Assembly (NCBI GenBank): GCA_044463945.1
Contig: JBIQLW010000011.1
Coordinates: 30,757-94,756, forward strand
Reading direction: 5' to 3'
Length of the DNA stretch: 64,000 nucleotides
Origin: 62-47 sp044463945
GTDB lineage: Bacteria; Pseudomonadota; Alphaproteobacteria; Rhizobiales; Xanthobacteraceae
The notes under the pieces are model-generated. The model was not told where the DNA came from and searched no databases. It saw only the letters and a list, made by a program, of their open reading frames with translations. The stretch's first letter is position 1; every line of letters starts with the position of its first letter. A program made the translations under genes and the position numbers. Positions 27,980 through 36,758 of this stretch are shown here, piece after piece.

Positions 27980-28702
27980 ATGCGGCCCAGCCGTCGCGCG
28001 CCGGACGAGTTGCGACCCGTTTCGCTGGAACGCGGCGTGGTCAAATACGCCGAGGGGTCATGCCTGGTGAAGTTCGGCGACACCCACGTTCTGGTCACCG
28101 CGACGCTGGAGGACCGGCTGCCGCCGTGGCTCAAGGGCCAGGGCCGGGGCTGGGTCACCGCCGAATACGGCATGTTGCCGCGCGCCACGCTGGAGCGGAC
28201 CCGCCGCGAGGCCTCCGCCGGCAAGCAGAACGGCCGCACCGTCGAAATCCAGCGGCTGATCGGCCGCTCGCTGCGCGCCACCATCGACCTCGAAGCGCTC
28301 GGCGAACGCCAGATCACCGTCGATTGCGACGTGCTGCAAGCCGACGGCGGCACCCGCACCGCCGCGATCACCGGGGCCTGGGTGGCGCTCGCCGACTGCA
28401 TCGGCTGGATGAAGGCGCGCGGCATGTTCAAGAACGGCGGCGGCAACGTGCTGCGCGACAACGTCGCCGCGATCTCCTGCGGCATCCATAACGGCACCCC
28501 GGTGCTCGATCTCGATTACGCCGAGGATTCGGAAGCCGAGACCGACGCCAACTTCGTGATGACCGGCGACGGCCGCATCATCGAGGTGCAGGGCACGGCC
28601 GAGCGCACGCCGTTCACGCAGGACGAGTTCCTGGCGCTGATGGCCTTGGCGCGCAAGGGCGTGGCGAGGCTGGTGGACTTGCAGAAGATGGCGGTGGCAT
28701 AG
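27980..28702 (+). CDS. rph: Ribonuclease PH
   Basis: Phosphorolytic 3' exonuclease that trims tRNA ends. 240 residues with MRPSRRAPDELRPVSLERG, GDTHVLVTATLED, RTVEIQRLIGRSLR (phosphate site) and the metal loop LDLDYAEDSEAETDAN. ATG 27980 has GGAGA upstream; the frame is open to 26576 but that stretch is antisense to hrcA and grpE. It diverges from hrcA, and its stop codon is overlapped by a family A repeat. Confidence 0.96.
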   Translation: MRPSRRAPDELRPVSLERGVVKYAEGSCLVKFGDTHVLVTATLEDRLPPWLKGQGRGWVTAEYGMLPRATLERTRREASAGKQNGRTVEIQRLIGRSLRATIDLEALGERQITVDCDVLQADGGTRTAAITGAWVALADCIGWMKARGMFKNGGGNVLRDNVAAISCGIHNGTPVLDLDYAEDSEAETDANFVMTGDGRIIEVQGTAERTPFTQDEFLALMALARKGVARLVDLQKMAVA

Positions 28703-28750
28703 CGTTTTCAAGCGAAGTGGATACCGGTTCGCGTGAAGAAAACGCGTCAA
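28701..28750. repeat. Palindromic intergenic repeat, family A, copy 2
   Basis: AGCGTTTTCAAGCGAAGTGG... through to GAAGAAAACGCGTCAA. It is the reverse complement of the copies at 7181-7223 and 43741-43792. Its first two bases are part of the rph stop codon. Confidence 0.85.
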
Positions 28751-28811
28751 ACGAAAAGCATAAGCCCGCCGCCGCGGCTTTACCGCCGGCGGCGTTGACG
28801 TAGGATAGCTC

Positions 28812-29447
28812 ATGCACCGGCGAATCACCGGCCAACTCGTGATCGCGACCCACAATCCCGGCAAGCTCGTCGAGATGCGCGAACTGCTGGCGCCTTACGG
28901 CATCGAGGCGGTGTCCGCCGGCGAACTCGGTCTCGATGAGCCCGAGGAAACCGGCGACAGCTTTCAGGCCAACGCCCGCATCAAGGCCGCAGCAGCAGCC
29001 AACGCCGCGGGGCTGCCGGCCTTCGCCGACGATTCCGGGCTCACGGTCGATGCGCTCGACGGCGCGCCCGGCATCTATTCGGCGCGCTGGGCCGGGCCGT
29101 CCAAGGACTTCATGGCGGCGATGACGCAGATCGAGCGGCTGTTGCAGGAGCGCGGCGCGACCACGCCCGAGCGCCGCACCGCGCAATTCGTCTCGGCGCT
29201 GTGCGTGGCGTGGCCGGACGGCCATCTGGAAGACGTGGAGGCGCGCGTCGACGGCACGCTGGTGTGGCCGCCGCGCGGCACCGCCGGCTTCGGCTACGAC
29301 CCCGCGTTCCTGCCCGACGGCCATAGCCGCACCTTCGGCGAAATGACCAGCGTCGAGAAGCACGGGCTGCCGCCGCTCGGGCTGGGGCTGTCGCACCGCG
29401 CCCGCGCCTTCGTCAAGCTCGCGGAGATCTGCCTTGAGCCGCGCTGA
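28812..29447 (+). CDS. rdgB: XTP/dITP pyrophosphatase (RdgB/HAM1)
   Basis: Removes ITP, dITP and XTP from the nucleotide pool. 211 residues with the substrate-binding start LVIATHNPGKLVEM, the metal/catalytic ADDSGLTVDALDG, PGIYSARWAG, GTAGFGYDPAF and LSHRARA. The last 14 bases overlap hemW, which points to one rph-rdgB-hemW unit, conserved in alphaproteobacteria. Confidence 0.96.
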   Translation: MHRRITGQLVIATHNPGKLVEMRELLAPYGIEAVSAGELGLDEPEETGDSFQANARIKAAAAANAAGLPAFADDSGLTVDALDGAPGIYSARWAGPSKDFMAAMTQIERLLQERGATTPERRTAQFVSALCVAWPDGHLEDVEARVDGTLVWPPRGTAGFGYDPAFLPDGHSRTFGEMTSVEKHGLPPLGLGLSHRARAFVKLAEICLEPR

Positions 29448-30594
29448 CGCCAGCGACGCCTTCGGCGTCTACGTGCACTGGCCGTTCTGCCTGTCGAAGT
29501 GCCCCTATTGCGACTTCAACAGCCACGTCCGCCACGCGCCGATCGACGAGCCGCGCTACGTGCGGGCGTTCGCGCGCGAGATCGCGGCGATGGCCGCGCG
29601 CGCACCCGGCCGCGAGGTCACGTCGATCTTCTTCGGCGGCGGCACGCCGTCCTTGATGCAGCCGCAGACCATCGGCGCGATCCTCGACGCCATCGGCCGC
29701 AACTGGGTGATCGCCCGCGACGTCGAGGTGACGCTGGAAGCCAACCCGACCAGCGTCGACGCGACGCGGTTTCACGGCTATCGCGCGGCCGGCGTCAACC
29801 GCGTCTCGCTCGGCGTGCAGGCGCTCGACGATGCGTCGCTGAAGATGCTGGGCCGGTTGCACACAGCGCGCGAGGCGCTCGACGCCGTCGCCATCGCCCG
29901 CGCCGCGTTCCAGCGCTATTCGTTCGACCTGATCTATGCGCGGCCGGAGCAGACGCCGCAGGACTGGACCCGCGAACTGACATTCGCGATTTCGCAAGCA
30001 GCCGAGCACCTGTCGCTCTATCAGCTCACCATCGAGGAAGGCACGCCGTTCTTCGGCCTGCACGCCGCCGGCAAGCTGAAGACGCCGGACGAGGCGGCGG
30101 CGCGCATTCTCTACGACGTGACGCAGGAGGTCTGCGCCAGCCACGGCCTGCCGGCCTACGAGATTTCCAACCACGCCCGCCCCGGCGCCGAGTGCCGGCA
30201 CAACCTGGTCTACTGGCGCGGCCATGAGTATGCCGGCGTCGGTCCCGGCGCGCACGGACGGCTCGACAGCGACGGCATCCGCCACGCCGTCGCCACCGAG
30301 AAGCGGCCGGAATCCTGGCTGATGCGGGTCGAGGCCAACGGGCACGGCATCGTCACCGACGACTGCCTCAACCGCGAGGAGCGCGCCGACGAGTTTCTGC
30401 TGATGGGACTGCGGCTCGCGGAAGGCATCGACCCCGGACGCTACGCCGCGCTGGCGGGCCGCGAACTCGATCCAAGGCGGATCACCCTGTTGCGCGAGGA
30501 AGGCGCGATCACCGTCGATCCCGGCGGACGGCTGCGCGTCACCCAGAGCGGTTTTCCCCTGCTCGATGCGGTGGTCGCCGATCTGGCCGCCTGA
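29434..30594 (+). CDS. hemW: Radical SAM heme chaperone HemW
   Basis: HemN-like protein that inserts heme into proteins. 386 residues. The radical SAM iron-sulfur site is C19-x3-C23-P-Y-C26-D-F, and FGGGTPSL binds SAM. The HemW form (C-x3-C-x2-C followed by DF rather than a fourth Cys) separates it from true HemN oxidase. VYVHWPFC and GVNRVSLGVQ are typical. Start TTG, overlapping rdgB by 14 bases. It converges on the lipoprotein gene across repeats. Confidence 0.93.
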   Translation: MSRADASDAFGVYVHWPFCLSKCPYCDFNSHVRHAPIDEPRYVRAFAREIAAMAARAPGREVTSIFFGGGTPSLMQPQTIGAILDAIGRNWVIARDVEVTLEANPTSVDATRFHGYRAAGVNRVSLGVQALDDASLKMLGRLHTAREALDAVAIARAAFQRYSFDLIYARPEQTPQDWTRELTFAISQAAEHLSLYQLTIEEGTPFFGLHAAGKLKTPDEAAARILYDVTQEVCASHGLPAYEISNHARPGAECRHNLVYWRGHEYAGVGPGAHGRLDSDGIRHAVATEKRPESWLMRVEANGHGIVTDDCLNREERADEFLLMGLRLAEGIDPGRYAALAGRELDPRRITLLREEGAITVDPGGRLRVTQSGFPLLDAVVADLAA

Positions 30595-30601
30595 ACCAAG
30601 G

Positions 30602-30689
30602 CGTTATTGCCGGGCTTGACCCGGCAATCTATCCGCTTGAAGCGACTCTTTTTTGATGGATGCGCGGGTCAAGCCCGCGCATGACGATT
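30602..30689. repeat. Family B repeats between convergent hemW and the LpoA-like gene
   Basis: ATTGCCGGG-CTTGA-CCCGGCAAT is a perfect hairpin (about 30606-30628). A second unit follows: TGCGCGGGTCAAGCCCGCGCA (about 30661-30681). A T-run lies between them. These could serve as terminators for both genes. Confidence 0.75.
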
Positions 30690-30709
30690 TCGTCTAAACC
30701 GAACCCGCA

Positions 30710-31918
30710 CTACGCGCCGAAACTCTTGGGCGAGCCGGCGACCGCCTGGCCGCCGCCGGAGGCGACCCGCATCACCGCGAGGCCGCGCTGGTTGGTGCCG
30801 TCGGAGCGGAAGCGGAACAGGCCGTCGATGCCGGCGAAGCCCGACGCATTGGTCAGCACCTCGGCGGAAAACTTCTGTGCGCCCTGGGTGCGGGCCAGCG
30901 CCGCCGTCAGCGCCACCGCGTCGTAGGCCAGCGTCGCGGTGCGGACCGGCTGCTGGCCGTATTTGGCGCTGTAGCGTCCGGAGAACGCGCGGAACCCGGC
31001 CGGGTCCGGCGCTGCGTAAAGGCCGCCCTGCATCACGGCGCTGGCGAACACCCGCGGGCTGTCCCACAGCCCGGTGCCGAGCAGTTGCACCCGCCGCAGA
31101 TTGGCGCCCGCCGCCGTCAGCGCGTCGGCCACGCCGACCACGGCGTCGCCGTCGTCGGCGATGAACAGCGCGTCGGCGCTGCCCAGCGCCTGCGCGACGT
31201 TGCGCACGGCGGTCGAGCGATCCGCGCCGTAGCGCTCGAACGCCACGATGCGGCCGCCCTTGCGGGCGACTTCCTGCTTGAACGCCGCTTCCACCACGTT
31301 GCCATAGGCGTTTTCCGGCAGCATCGCCGCGAACGAGCGCTTGCCGGTGCCGGAGGCGTAGTCGATGATCCGCGTCACGTCGGATTCCGGCAGGAAGCTG
31401 AGCAGATAGACGCCGCGCCCGGCGACGCTCGAATCGGTCGAGAACGCGATCATCGGCACGCCGCGCGTCCGCGTCAGTTGGGCGGCGGCCGGCACCGCGG
31501 CCGCGAACAGCGGCCCGAGGATGATCTCGGCCCCCTCGTCGAGCGCCTGCTGGGCGCCCTGCTGCGCGCCCTGCGCGTTGCCGGCGTCGTCCTTGATGAG
31601 AAGCTGAAGGTTCGGGTTCTGGAATTCCGCCAGCGCCATCTCGGCGGCGTTGCGCATCGACTGGGCGGCGATGCCGGCATTGCCCGCTGCCGACAGCGGC
31701 AGGATCAGGCCGACCTTGATCTGGCCGGTGCCGACCGAAAGCGGCTGCTGTTGCGGGCCGGCCGCCTCCTGCGAGCCGCCGGTCAGCGCCGACTGCACGC
31801 CGGCGCAGGCCCCGAGCAAGGGCGTCCCGAGAATGAGGCCCAGGGCGGCGCGCCGTGTCGCGCCGTGCCGCCGGACATCAGGATTGATCGCACCCACCAT
31901 GCGCGCACCACCCACCAT
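30710..31918 (-). CDS. Periplasmic lipoprotein with type-1 binding-protein fold (LpoA/penicillin-binding-protein-activator-like)
   Basis: A 402-residue exported lipoprotein: signal sequence then lipobox L-G-A-C with Cys38. The body is a type-1 periplasmic-binding fold (IKVGLILPLSAAGNAG, AEIILGPLFAAAVPAA, PVRTATLAYDAVAL). It stands opposite rsmI-yraN; in E. coli lpoA sits next to yraL(rsmI)-yraN and its product activates PBP1a. Position and fold together suggest a wall-synthesis activator rather than an amino-acid transporter, since no ABC permease is nearby. Start at 31918 has GGAAG upstream; ATG 31900 is an alternative. Confidence 0.8.
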   Translation of the reverse strand: MVGGARMVGAINPDVRRHGATRRAALGLILGTPLLGACAGVQSALTGGSQEAAGPQQQPLSVGTGQIKVGLILPLSAAGNAGIAAQSMRNAAEMALAEFQNPNLQLLIKDDAGNAQGAQQGAQQALDEGAEIILGPLFAAAVPAAAQLTRTRGVPMIAFSTDSSVAGRGVYLLSFLPESDVTRIIDYASGTGKRSFAAMLPENAYGNVVEAAFKQEVARKGGRIVAFERYGADRSTAVRNVAQALGSADALFIADDGDAVVGVADALTAAGANLRRVQLLGTGLWDSPRVFASAVMQGGLYAAPDPAGFRAFSGRYSAKYGQQPVRTATLAYDAVALTAALARTQGAQKFSAEVLTNASGFAGIDGLFRFRSDGTNQRGLAVMRVASGGGQAVAGSPKSFGA

Positions 31919-32082
31919 GCGTCTGTCTTCCGTATGACCGCCCCGTCGGGCGCGACCCGCCGTCCCGCCATCGCTCACGATCTGCCGGGAATTTAAGGCA
32001 TATTGCCGGCGAATGGTTAACCGAGACAACAGGTTTATTGTCCGTTCCCACTTTTCGAAGATCATGCTCTACAGTGCCGAGG

Positions 32083-33039
32083 ATGTCCCGCAAAGCCGCC
32101 TCATCGGATGCTCCGTCGCCGCCAATGGACCCGGCAACGCGCACCTTCACCGTATCCGGGTGCCTGCTGCCGGCGCCGCGCGCCGCGCCGGGCCTCCATC
32201 TGGTCTCGACCCCGATCGGCAACCTCGGCGATATCACGCTGCGCGCCCTGCAAACGCTGGCGGGAGCCGACGTCATCGCCTGCGAGGACAGCCGGGTGAC
32301 GCGGCGGCTGACCGAGCGCTACGGCATCAGTGCGCGGCTGACGCCCTATCACGAGCACAACGCGGCGGGTGCGCGCCCGAAGCTGCTGCGGATGCTGGCG
32401 GACGGCGCGGCGGTGGCGCTGGTGTCCGACGCCGGCACGCCTCTGATCTCCGACCCCGGCTTCAAGCTGGTGCGCGAGGCGTGCGCCGCCGGCCATGCGG
32501 TGACGGCGCTGCCCGGCCCGTCGTCGGTGCTGACCGCGCTGACGCTGTCGGCGCTGCCGACCGACCGCTTCTTCTTCGAGGGATTTCTTCCCGCTAAGCA
32601 GGGTGCGCGGCGGCACCGCATCGCCGAGCTGGCCCGCATCCCGGCGACGCTGGTGATGTTCGAATCCGGCAATCGCGTGCGCGAGACGCTGGCCGATCTT
32701 GCAGCAGCAATGGCCGGCCGCGAGGCCGCGATCTGCCGCGAACTGACCAAGCTGCACGAGGAGGTGCGGCGCGCCCCGCTGCAAGCGCTGGCGCAGGCCG
32801 GCGGCGAACTGGAAACCCGCGGCGAGTTCGTGCTCGTGGTGGGGCCGCCGCCCGCCGACACCCAAACGATGACCGCCGACGCCTTCGACGCCGCGCTGGC
32901 CGAAGCGCTCAGGCAGGGCAGCGTCCGGGACGCGGTGGCGCACGCGGTCGAACTCTCCGGCCGGCCCCGCCGCGAGGTCTATGCCCGCGCGCTCGAACTG
33001 ATGGCGCAGGCACGCGATGGCGACAGCGATGACGCCTGA
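32083..33039 (+). CDS. rsmI: 16S rRNA 2'-O-methyltransferase RsmI
   Basis: Methylates the ribose of C1402 in 16S rRNA using SAM. About 318 residues: LHLVSTPIGNLGDITLRAL, ADVIACEDSRVTRRL, ALVSDAGTPLISDPG, TALPGPSSVLTAL and FFFEGFLPAK are all family hallmarks. Start is uncertain: 32083 and 32125 are both possible and neither has a clear ribosome-binding site. It overlaps yraN by 23 bases and diverges from the LpoA-like gene. Confidence 0.95.
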   Translation: MSRKAASSDAPSPPMDPATRTFTVSGCLLPAPRAAPGLHLVSTPIGNLGDITLRALQTLAGADVIACEDSRVTRRLTERYGISARLTPYHEHNAAGARPKLLRMLADGAAVALVSDAGTPLISDPGFKLVREACAAGHAVTALPGPSSVLTALTLSALPTDRFFFEGFLPAKQGARRHRIAELARIPATLVMFESGNRVRETLADLAAAMAGREAAICRELTKLHEEVRRAPLQALAQAGGELETRGEFVLVVGPPPADTQTMTADAFDAALAEALRQGSVRDAVAHAVELSGRPRREVYARALELMAQARDGDSDDA

Positions 33040-33409
33040 CCCGAAACCGCTGTTACGCGCGCGCACCTTCCAGATCGGGCTGTCCGCCGAGAGCCGCGCC
33101 GCCGCCTTCCTGATCGCCAAGGGATATCGCATTCTGAAGCGGCGCTTCCGCACGCCCTACGGCGAAATCGATATCGTCGCGCGGCGGCGCAATCTCGTCG
33201 CCTTCGTCGAGGTCAAGGCGCGCGCGACGCTGGACGACGCCGCCTACGCGGTGACGCCGCGTCAGCAGAAACGCATCATCGACGCCGCCAATGCGTGGTT
33301 GATGGCGCACCCCGAACATGCCAGTTTCGAGATGCGGTTCGATGCCGTCCTGGTCGCGCCCCGTCATATGCCGCGCCATCTGCCCGGAGCTTTCGACGCC
33401 AGCACCTGA
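33017..33409 (+). CDS. YraN family protein (UPF0102)
   Basis: A 130-residue endonuclease-fold protein of unknown function. It has the family core GLSAESRAAAFLIAKGYRIL, YGEIDIVARR and FVEVKAR, the last two being the D-x(n)-E-x-K residues of a PD-(D/E)xK fold. It follows rsmI, with which it overlaps, in the conserved rsmI-yraN pair. Its role in vivo is not known to me. Confidence 0.88.
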   Translation: MATAMTPDPKPLLRARTFQIGLSAESRAAAFLIAKGYRILKRRFRTPYGEIDIVARRRNLVAFVEVKARATLDDAAYAVTPRQQKRIIDAANAWLMAHPEHASFEMRFDAVLVAPRHMPRHLPGAFDAST

Positions 33410-33470
33410 TCCGCTTCCGCCGTGATTCCACGGCACGCCCGCTCATACTGAAAATGCCGGACATCGAACA

Positions 33471-34412
33471 ATGAAGCTGAAAGTCGCCGTCCAGATGGAT
33501 CCCATCGCGCGCATCAACGTGCGTGGCGATTCCACTTTTGCGCTGCTGCTGGAAGCGCAGCGGCGCGGCCACGCCCTCTCCTACTACACCCCCGACCAGC
33601 TTTCGCTGAACGGCCGCGACGTCGTCGCGCCGGTGCAATCGCTCAGCGTCCGCGACGAGGTCGGCAACCATTTCACGCTTGCGGAGCCGAAGCGCGAAAA
33701 CCTCGCGGCCTACGACGTGGTGCTGCTGCGGCAGGACCCGCCGTTCGACCTCGCCTACATCACCAGCACCCATCTCCTGGAGCGGATTCATCCGCAGACG
33801 CTGGTGGTCAACGATCCGGTCAGCGTGCGCAACGCGCCGGAAAAACTGTTCGTGCTCGACTTCCCCGAACTGATGCCGCCGACGCTGATCTCGCGCAACC
33901 TCGACGAGATCAACGCCTTCCGCGCCGAGCACGGCGCGGTGGTGATGAAGCCGCTCCACGGCCACGGCGGCGCGGCGGTGTTCCGCATCCTGCCGCAGGA
34001 CATGAACTTCGGCTCGCTCTACGACATGTTCGCGGTGACCTTCCGCGAGCCGTGGGTGATCCAGCGCTTCCTGCCCGAGGTCAAGCAGGGCGACAAGCGC
34101 ATCATCCTGGTGGACGGCGAGTTCGCCGGCGCGGTCAACCGGGTGCCGGCGGCCGACGACCTGCGCTCCAACATGGTGCGCGGCGGCGCCGCGCGCGCCA
34201 CCGATCTGACCCCGCGCGAACGCGAGATCTGCGAAACCATCGGCCCGGCGCTGCGCGCGCGCGGCCTGCTGTTCGTCGGCATCGACGTCATCGACAATCA
34301 CCTGACCGAGATCAACGTGACCTCGCCGACCGGCATCCGCGCCATCGCCAATCTCGGCGGCGCCGACATCGCGGCGCTGATCTGGGACAAGATCGAGGCC
34401 AGGCGGGGCTGA
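33471..34412 (+). CDS. gshB: Glutathione synthetase
   Basis: ATP-grasp ligase adding glycine to gamma-glutamylcysteine. 313 residues: VAVQMDPIARINVRGDSTFAL, LLRQDPPFDLAYI, VVMKPLHGHGGAAVFRI (ATP-binding lysine and flexible loop), DKRIILVDGE and EINVTSPTGIRAI (metal-binding Glu/Asn). Length typical. It lies 61 bases after yraN, the normal order in this group. Confidence 0.96.
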   Translation: MKLKVAVQMDPIARINVRGDSTFALLLEAQRRGHALSYYTPDQLSLNGRDVVAPVQSLSVRDEVGNHFTLAEPKRENLAAYDVVLLRQDPPFDLAYITSTHLLERIHPQTLVVNDPVSVRNAPEKLFVLDFPELMPPTLISRNLDEINAFRAEHGAVVMKPLHGHGGAAVFRILPQDMNFGSLYDMFAVTFREPWVIQRFLPEVKQGDKRIILVDGEFAGAVNRVPAADDLRSNMVRGGAARATDLTPREREICETIGPALRARGLLFVGIDVIDNHLTEINVTSPTGIRAIANLGGADIAALIWDKIEARRG

Positions 34413-34505
34413 CCACCCTATCGGCGCAAAATCTCTGACGTTCCCTTATTGTTCTTGTCTAACCCTTCGCCTTGCGCTACCGTGGCGTGCGGGGCGAGGA
34501 ACGTC

Positions 34506-36044
34506 ATGGTCCAGCGGGTTTCCACGGTTGCCTTCGAGGGCATCGACGCACGCGCAGTCGATGTCCAGGTCCAGGTCGCGCCCGGCCTGCCGGCCTTCGC
34601 CATCGTCGGCCTGCCGGACAAGGCGGTCTCCGAGGCGCGGGAGCGGGTGCGCTCGGCGCTGATCGCCTCCGGGCTGGCGCTGCCGGCGCGGCGCATCACC
34701 GTCAACCTCGCGCCCGCCGACCTGCCCAAGGAGGGCAGTCACTACGACCTGCCGATCGCGCTCGGGCTGATGGCCGCCATCGGCGCGATTCCGCCGGACG
34801 CGCTCGCCGGCTTCACGGTGCTGGGCGAACTCGGCCTCGACGGCTCGATCGCCCCGGTCGCCGGCGTGCTGCCGGCGGCGATCGGCGCCAATTCCCGCGA
34901 CGAGGGGCTGATCTGTCCGGCTGCCTGCGGCGCCGAGGCGGCCTGGGCCAGCCCCGACATCCAGATCATCGCCGCGCAGTCGCTGATCCAGATCGCCAAC
35001 CATTTCAAGGGCAGCCAGGTGCTGTCGCGGCCGCAGCCCCGCGTCCACGCGCACGAGGGCTCGCAACTCGACCTGCGCGACATCAAGGGACAGGAAAGCG
35101 CCAAGCGCGCGCTCGAAATCGCCGCCGCCGGCGGACACCATCTGCTGATGTCAGGATCGCCCGGCGCCGGCAAATCGATGCTGGCGGCGCGGCTGCCGTC
35201 GATCCTGCCGCCGCTGTCGCCGGCCGAACTGCTCGAAGTCTCGATGATCGCCTCGGTGGCCGGCGAGATCGAGGGCGGCGCGCTCACCAACCGGCGGCCG
35301 TTCCGCGCCCCGCACCATTCCGCCAGCATCGCCGCACTGACCGGCGGCGGAATGCGGGCACGGCCCGGCGAGATTTCGCTGGCGCATCACGGCGTGCTGT
35401 TCCTCGACGAACTGCCGGAATTCGACCCGCGCGTGCTGGATTCGCTGCGCCAGCCGCTGGAGAACGGCGAGGTTTCGGTGTCCCGCGCCAACCACCGCGT
35501 CACCTACCCGGCCCGCTTCATGCTGGTGGCGGCGATGAACCCGTGCCGCTGCGGCCACGCCTACGAGCCCGGCTATGCCTGCAAGCGCGGCCGGCTCGAC
35601 AAATGCACGGCGGACTATCAGTCCCGCATCTCGGGGCCGCTGATGGATCGCATCGACCTGCGGATCGAGGTGCCGGCGGTGACCGCCGCCGACCTGATTC
35701 TGCCGGCGCCGTCGGAAGGCTCGGCCGAGGTCGCAGCCCGCGTCGCGGCGGCGCGCGACATCCAGCGCGCCCGCTATGCTGGCGCCGGCCTGCCGCAGGT
35801 CCGCACCAATGCCGAGGCTCCGGCTTCGCTGCTCGAAACCGTGGCGCGGCCCGACGCGGCAGGGCTCAAGCTGTTGCGCGACGCGGCCGAGGCCATGCGG
35901 CTGTCGGCACGCGGCTATCATCGCGTGCTGCGGGTCGCCCGTACCCTGGCCGATCTCGAAGGCGCGGCGCAGGTCGGCCGGCTGCATCTCGCCGAGGCGC
36001 TGTCCTACCGCGCGCTGGCGGAGGATCTTCAGCGCGCCGCCTGA
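34506..36044 (+). CDS. comM: YifB/ComM-family AAA+ ATPase (Mg-chelatase-like)
   Basis: ComM is a hexameric helicase that drives branch migration in natural transformation; other roles are unproven. 512 residues: Lon-like N-terminal domain (GLPAFAIVGLPDKAVSEARERV, LPKEGSHYDLPIA), Walker A SGSPGAGKSM, RPFRAPHHSAS, Walker B GVLFLDELPEF, the Cys cluster NPCRCG...C...C and the C-terminal Mg-chelatase part. ATG 34506 has GAGGAA nearby; an upstream in-frame start at 34449 adds a non-family leader. Confidence 0.94.
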   Translation: MVQRVSTVAFEGIDARAVDVQVQVAPGLPAFAIVGLPDKAVSEARERVRSALIASGLALPARRITVNLAPADLPKEGSHYDLPIALGLMAAIGAIPPDALAGFTVLGELGLDGSIAPVAGVLPAAIGANSRDEGLICPAACGAEAAWASPDIQIIAAQSLIQIANHFKGSQVLSRPQPRVHAHEGSQLDLRDIKGQESAKRALEIAAAGGHHLLMSGSPGAGKSMLAARLPSILPPLSPAELLEVSMIASVAGEIEGGALTNRRPFRAPHHSASIAALTGGGMRARPGEISLAHHGVLFLDELPEFDPRVLDSLRQPLENGEVSVSRANHRVTYPARFMLVAAMNPCRCGHAYEPGYACKRGRLDKCTADYQSRISGPLMDRIDLRIEVPAVTAADLILPAPSEGSAEVAARVAAARDIQRARYAGAGLPQVRTNAEAPASLLETVARPDAAGLKLLRDAAEAMRLSARGYHRVLRVARTLADLEGAAQVGRLHLAEALSYRALAEDLQRAA

Positions 36045-36166
36045 CAGCGCAGCCGCTCCCGGTTGTCCCGCCGCGCGACATCAACCAAACAATAACGACT
36101 TTTCTTTACGCTCTGCCAACCATGCGCCCGAACCGGTTCCGGGCGAGGAAGAGCAGGCAGCGTATC

Positions 36167-36631
36167 ATGTTCCCGTTCAAGCTCCTTGCCTCGATCGTCC
36201 CGCTGATTCTGGCGGGCATCTTCGCGCGCGAAAGTCTCGCGCCGCCGCCGCAGCCCTGCATCATGGTCGGCGACACTGCGCTGCGCATCGCCAGTGCGCC
36301 ATGGCAGCCGCAGTCCCGCGTCAGTTTCACCGACAACCCGGCCGACGCCACGGTGCGGGTGCAGATCGTCGACCGCCCGGAAAGCGCCGACTTCACCGTG
36401 GTCGACGACAGCGGCGAGGCGGAGCCCGACGGTTGCGCCAGCGACGCCGCGACCCGCTATATCGGCATCGCCAAGGCCGCGTCCGCCTTGCAGCCGGTCA
36501 TCTACCTCTCCCGCGAGCCCGGCGATTTCCGCATCTTCGTGCAATCGAAGACGTTCTCCGAACAGGCCGCCGCCGCGCTGGTGGTCGGGGCCGGCGACAC
36601 CCGCGCGCCGCTCGCCGCGGCCTCGCTTTAA
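36167..36631 (+). CDS. Small exported or membrane-anchored protein of unknown function
   Basis: I do not recognise this family. 154 residues with an N-terminal hydrophobic segment (residues 3-20, PFKLLASIVPLILAGIFA) that looks like a signal anchor, then a small mixed domain predicted outside the membrane. Two cysteines (Cys31 and Cys90) could form a disulfide. Codon use resembles the neighbours, so it is probably a real gene. It lies 127 bases before a hybrid histidine kinase on the same strand; an alternative ATG at 36122 adds 15 basic residues. Confidence 0.65.
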   Translation: MFPFKLLASIVPLILAGIFARESLAPPPQPCIMVGDTALRIASAPWQPQSRVSFTDNPADATVRVQIVDRPESADFTVVDDSGEAEPDGCASDAATRYIGIAKAASALQPVIYLSREPGDFRIFVQSKTFSEQAAAALVVGAGDTRAPLAAASL

Positions 36632-36758
36632 CGTTTCGTCAACCCTGCCGCCAAGGCGGCCGGCCGGCCGCGCCGCGCCGCAAGCACTTCGCAACGTCGC
36701 GCGCGCATTCTCGGGACCGGCTCACGGCCGGCTCGACGGCGACGCGGGGAATTCATCG

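Noticed and set aside
36294..36758. Upstream part of the hybrid kinase open frame
   Set aside because: It overlaps the small exported protein in another frame and is Ser/Arg/Pro-rich; the kinase begins near 36759.
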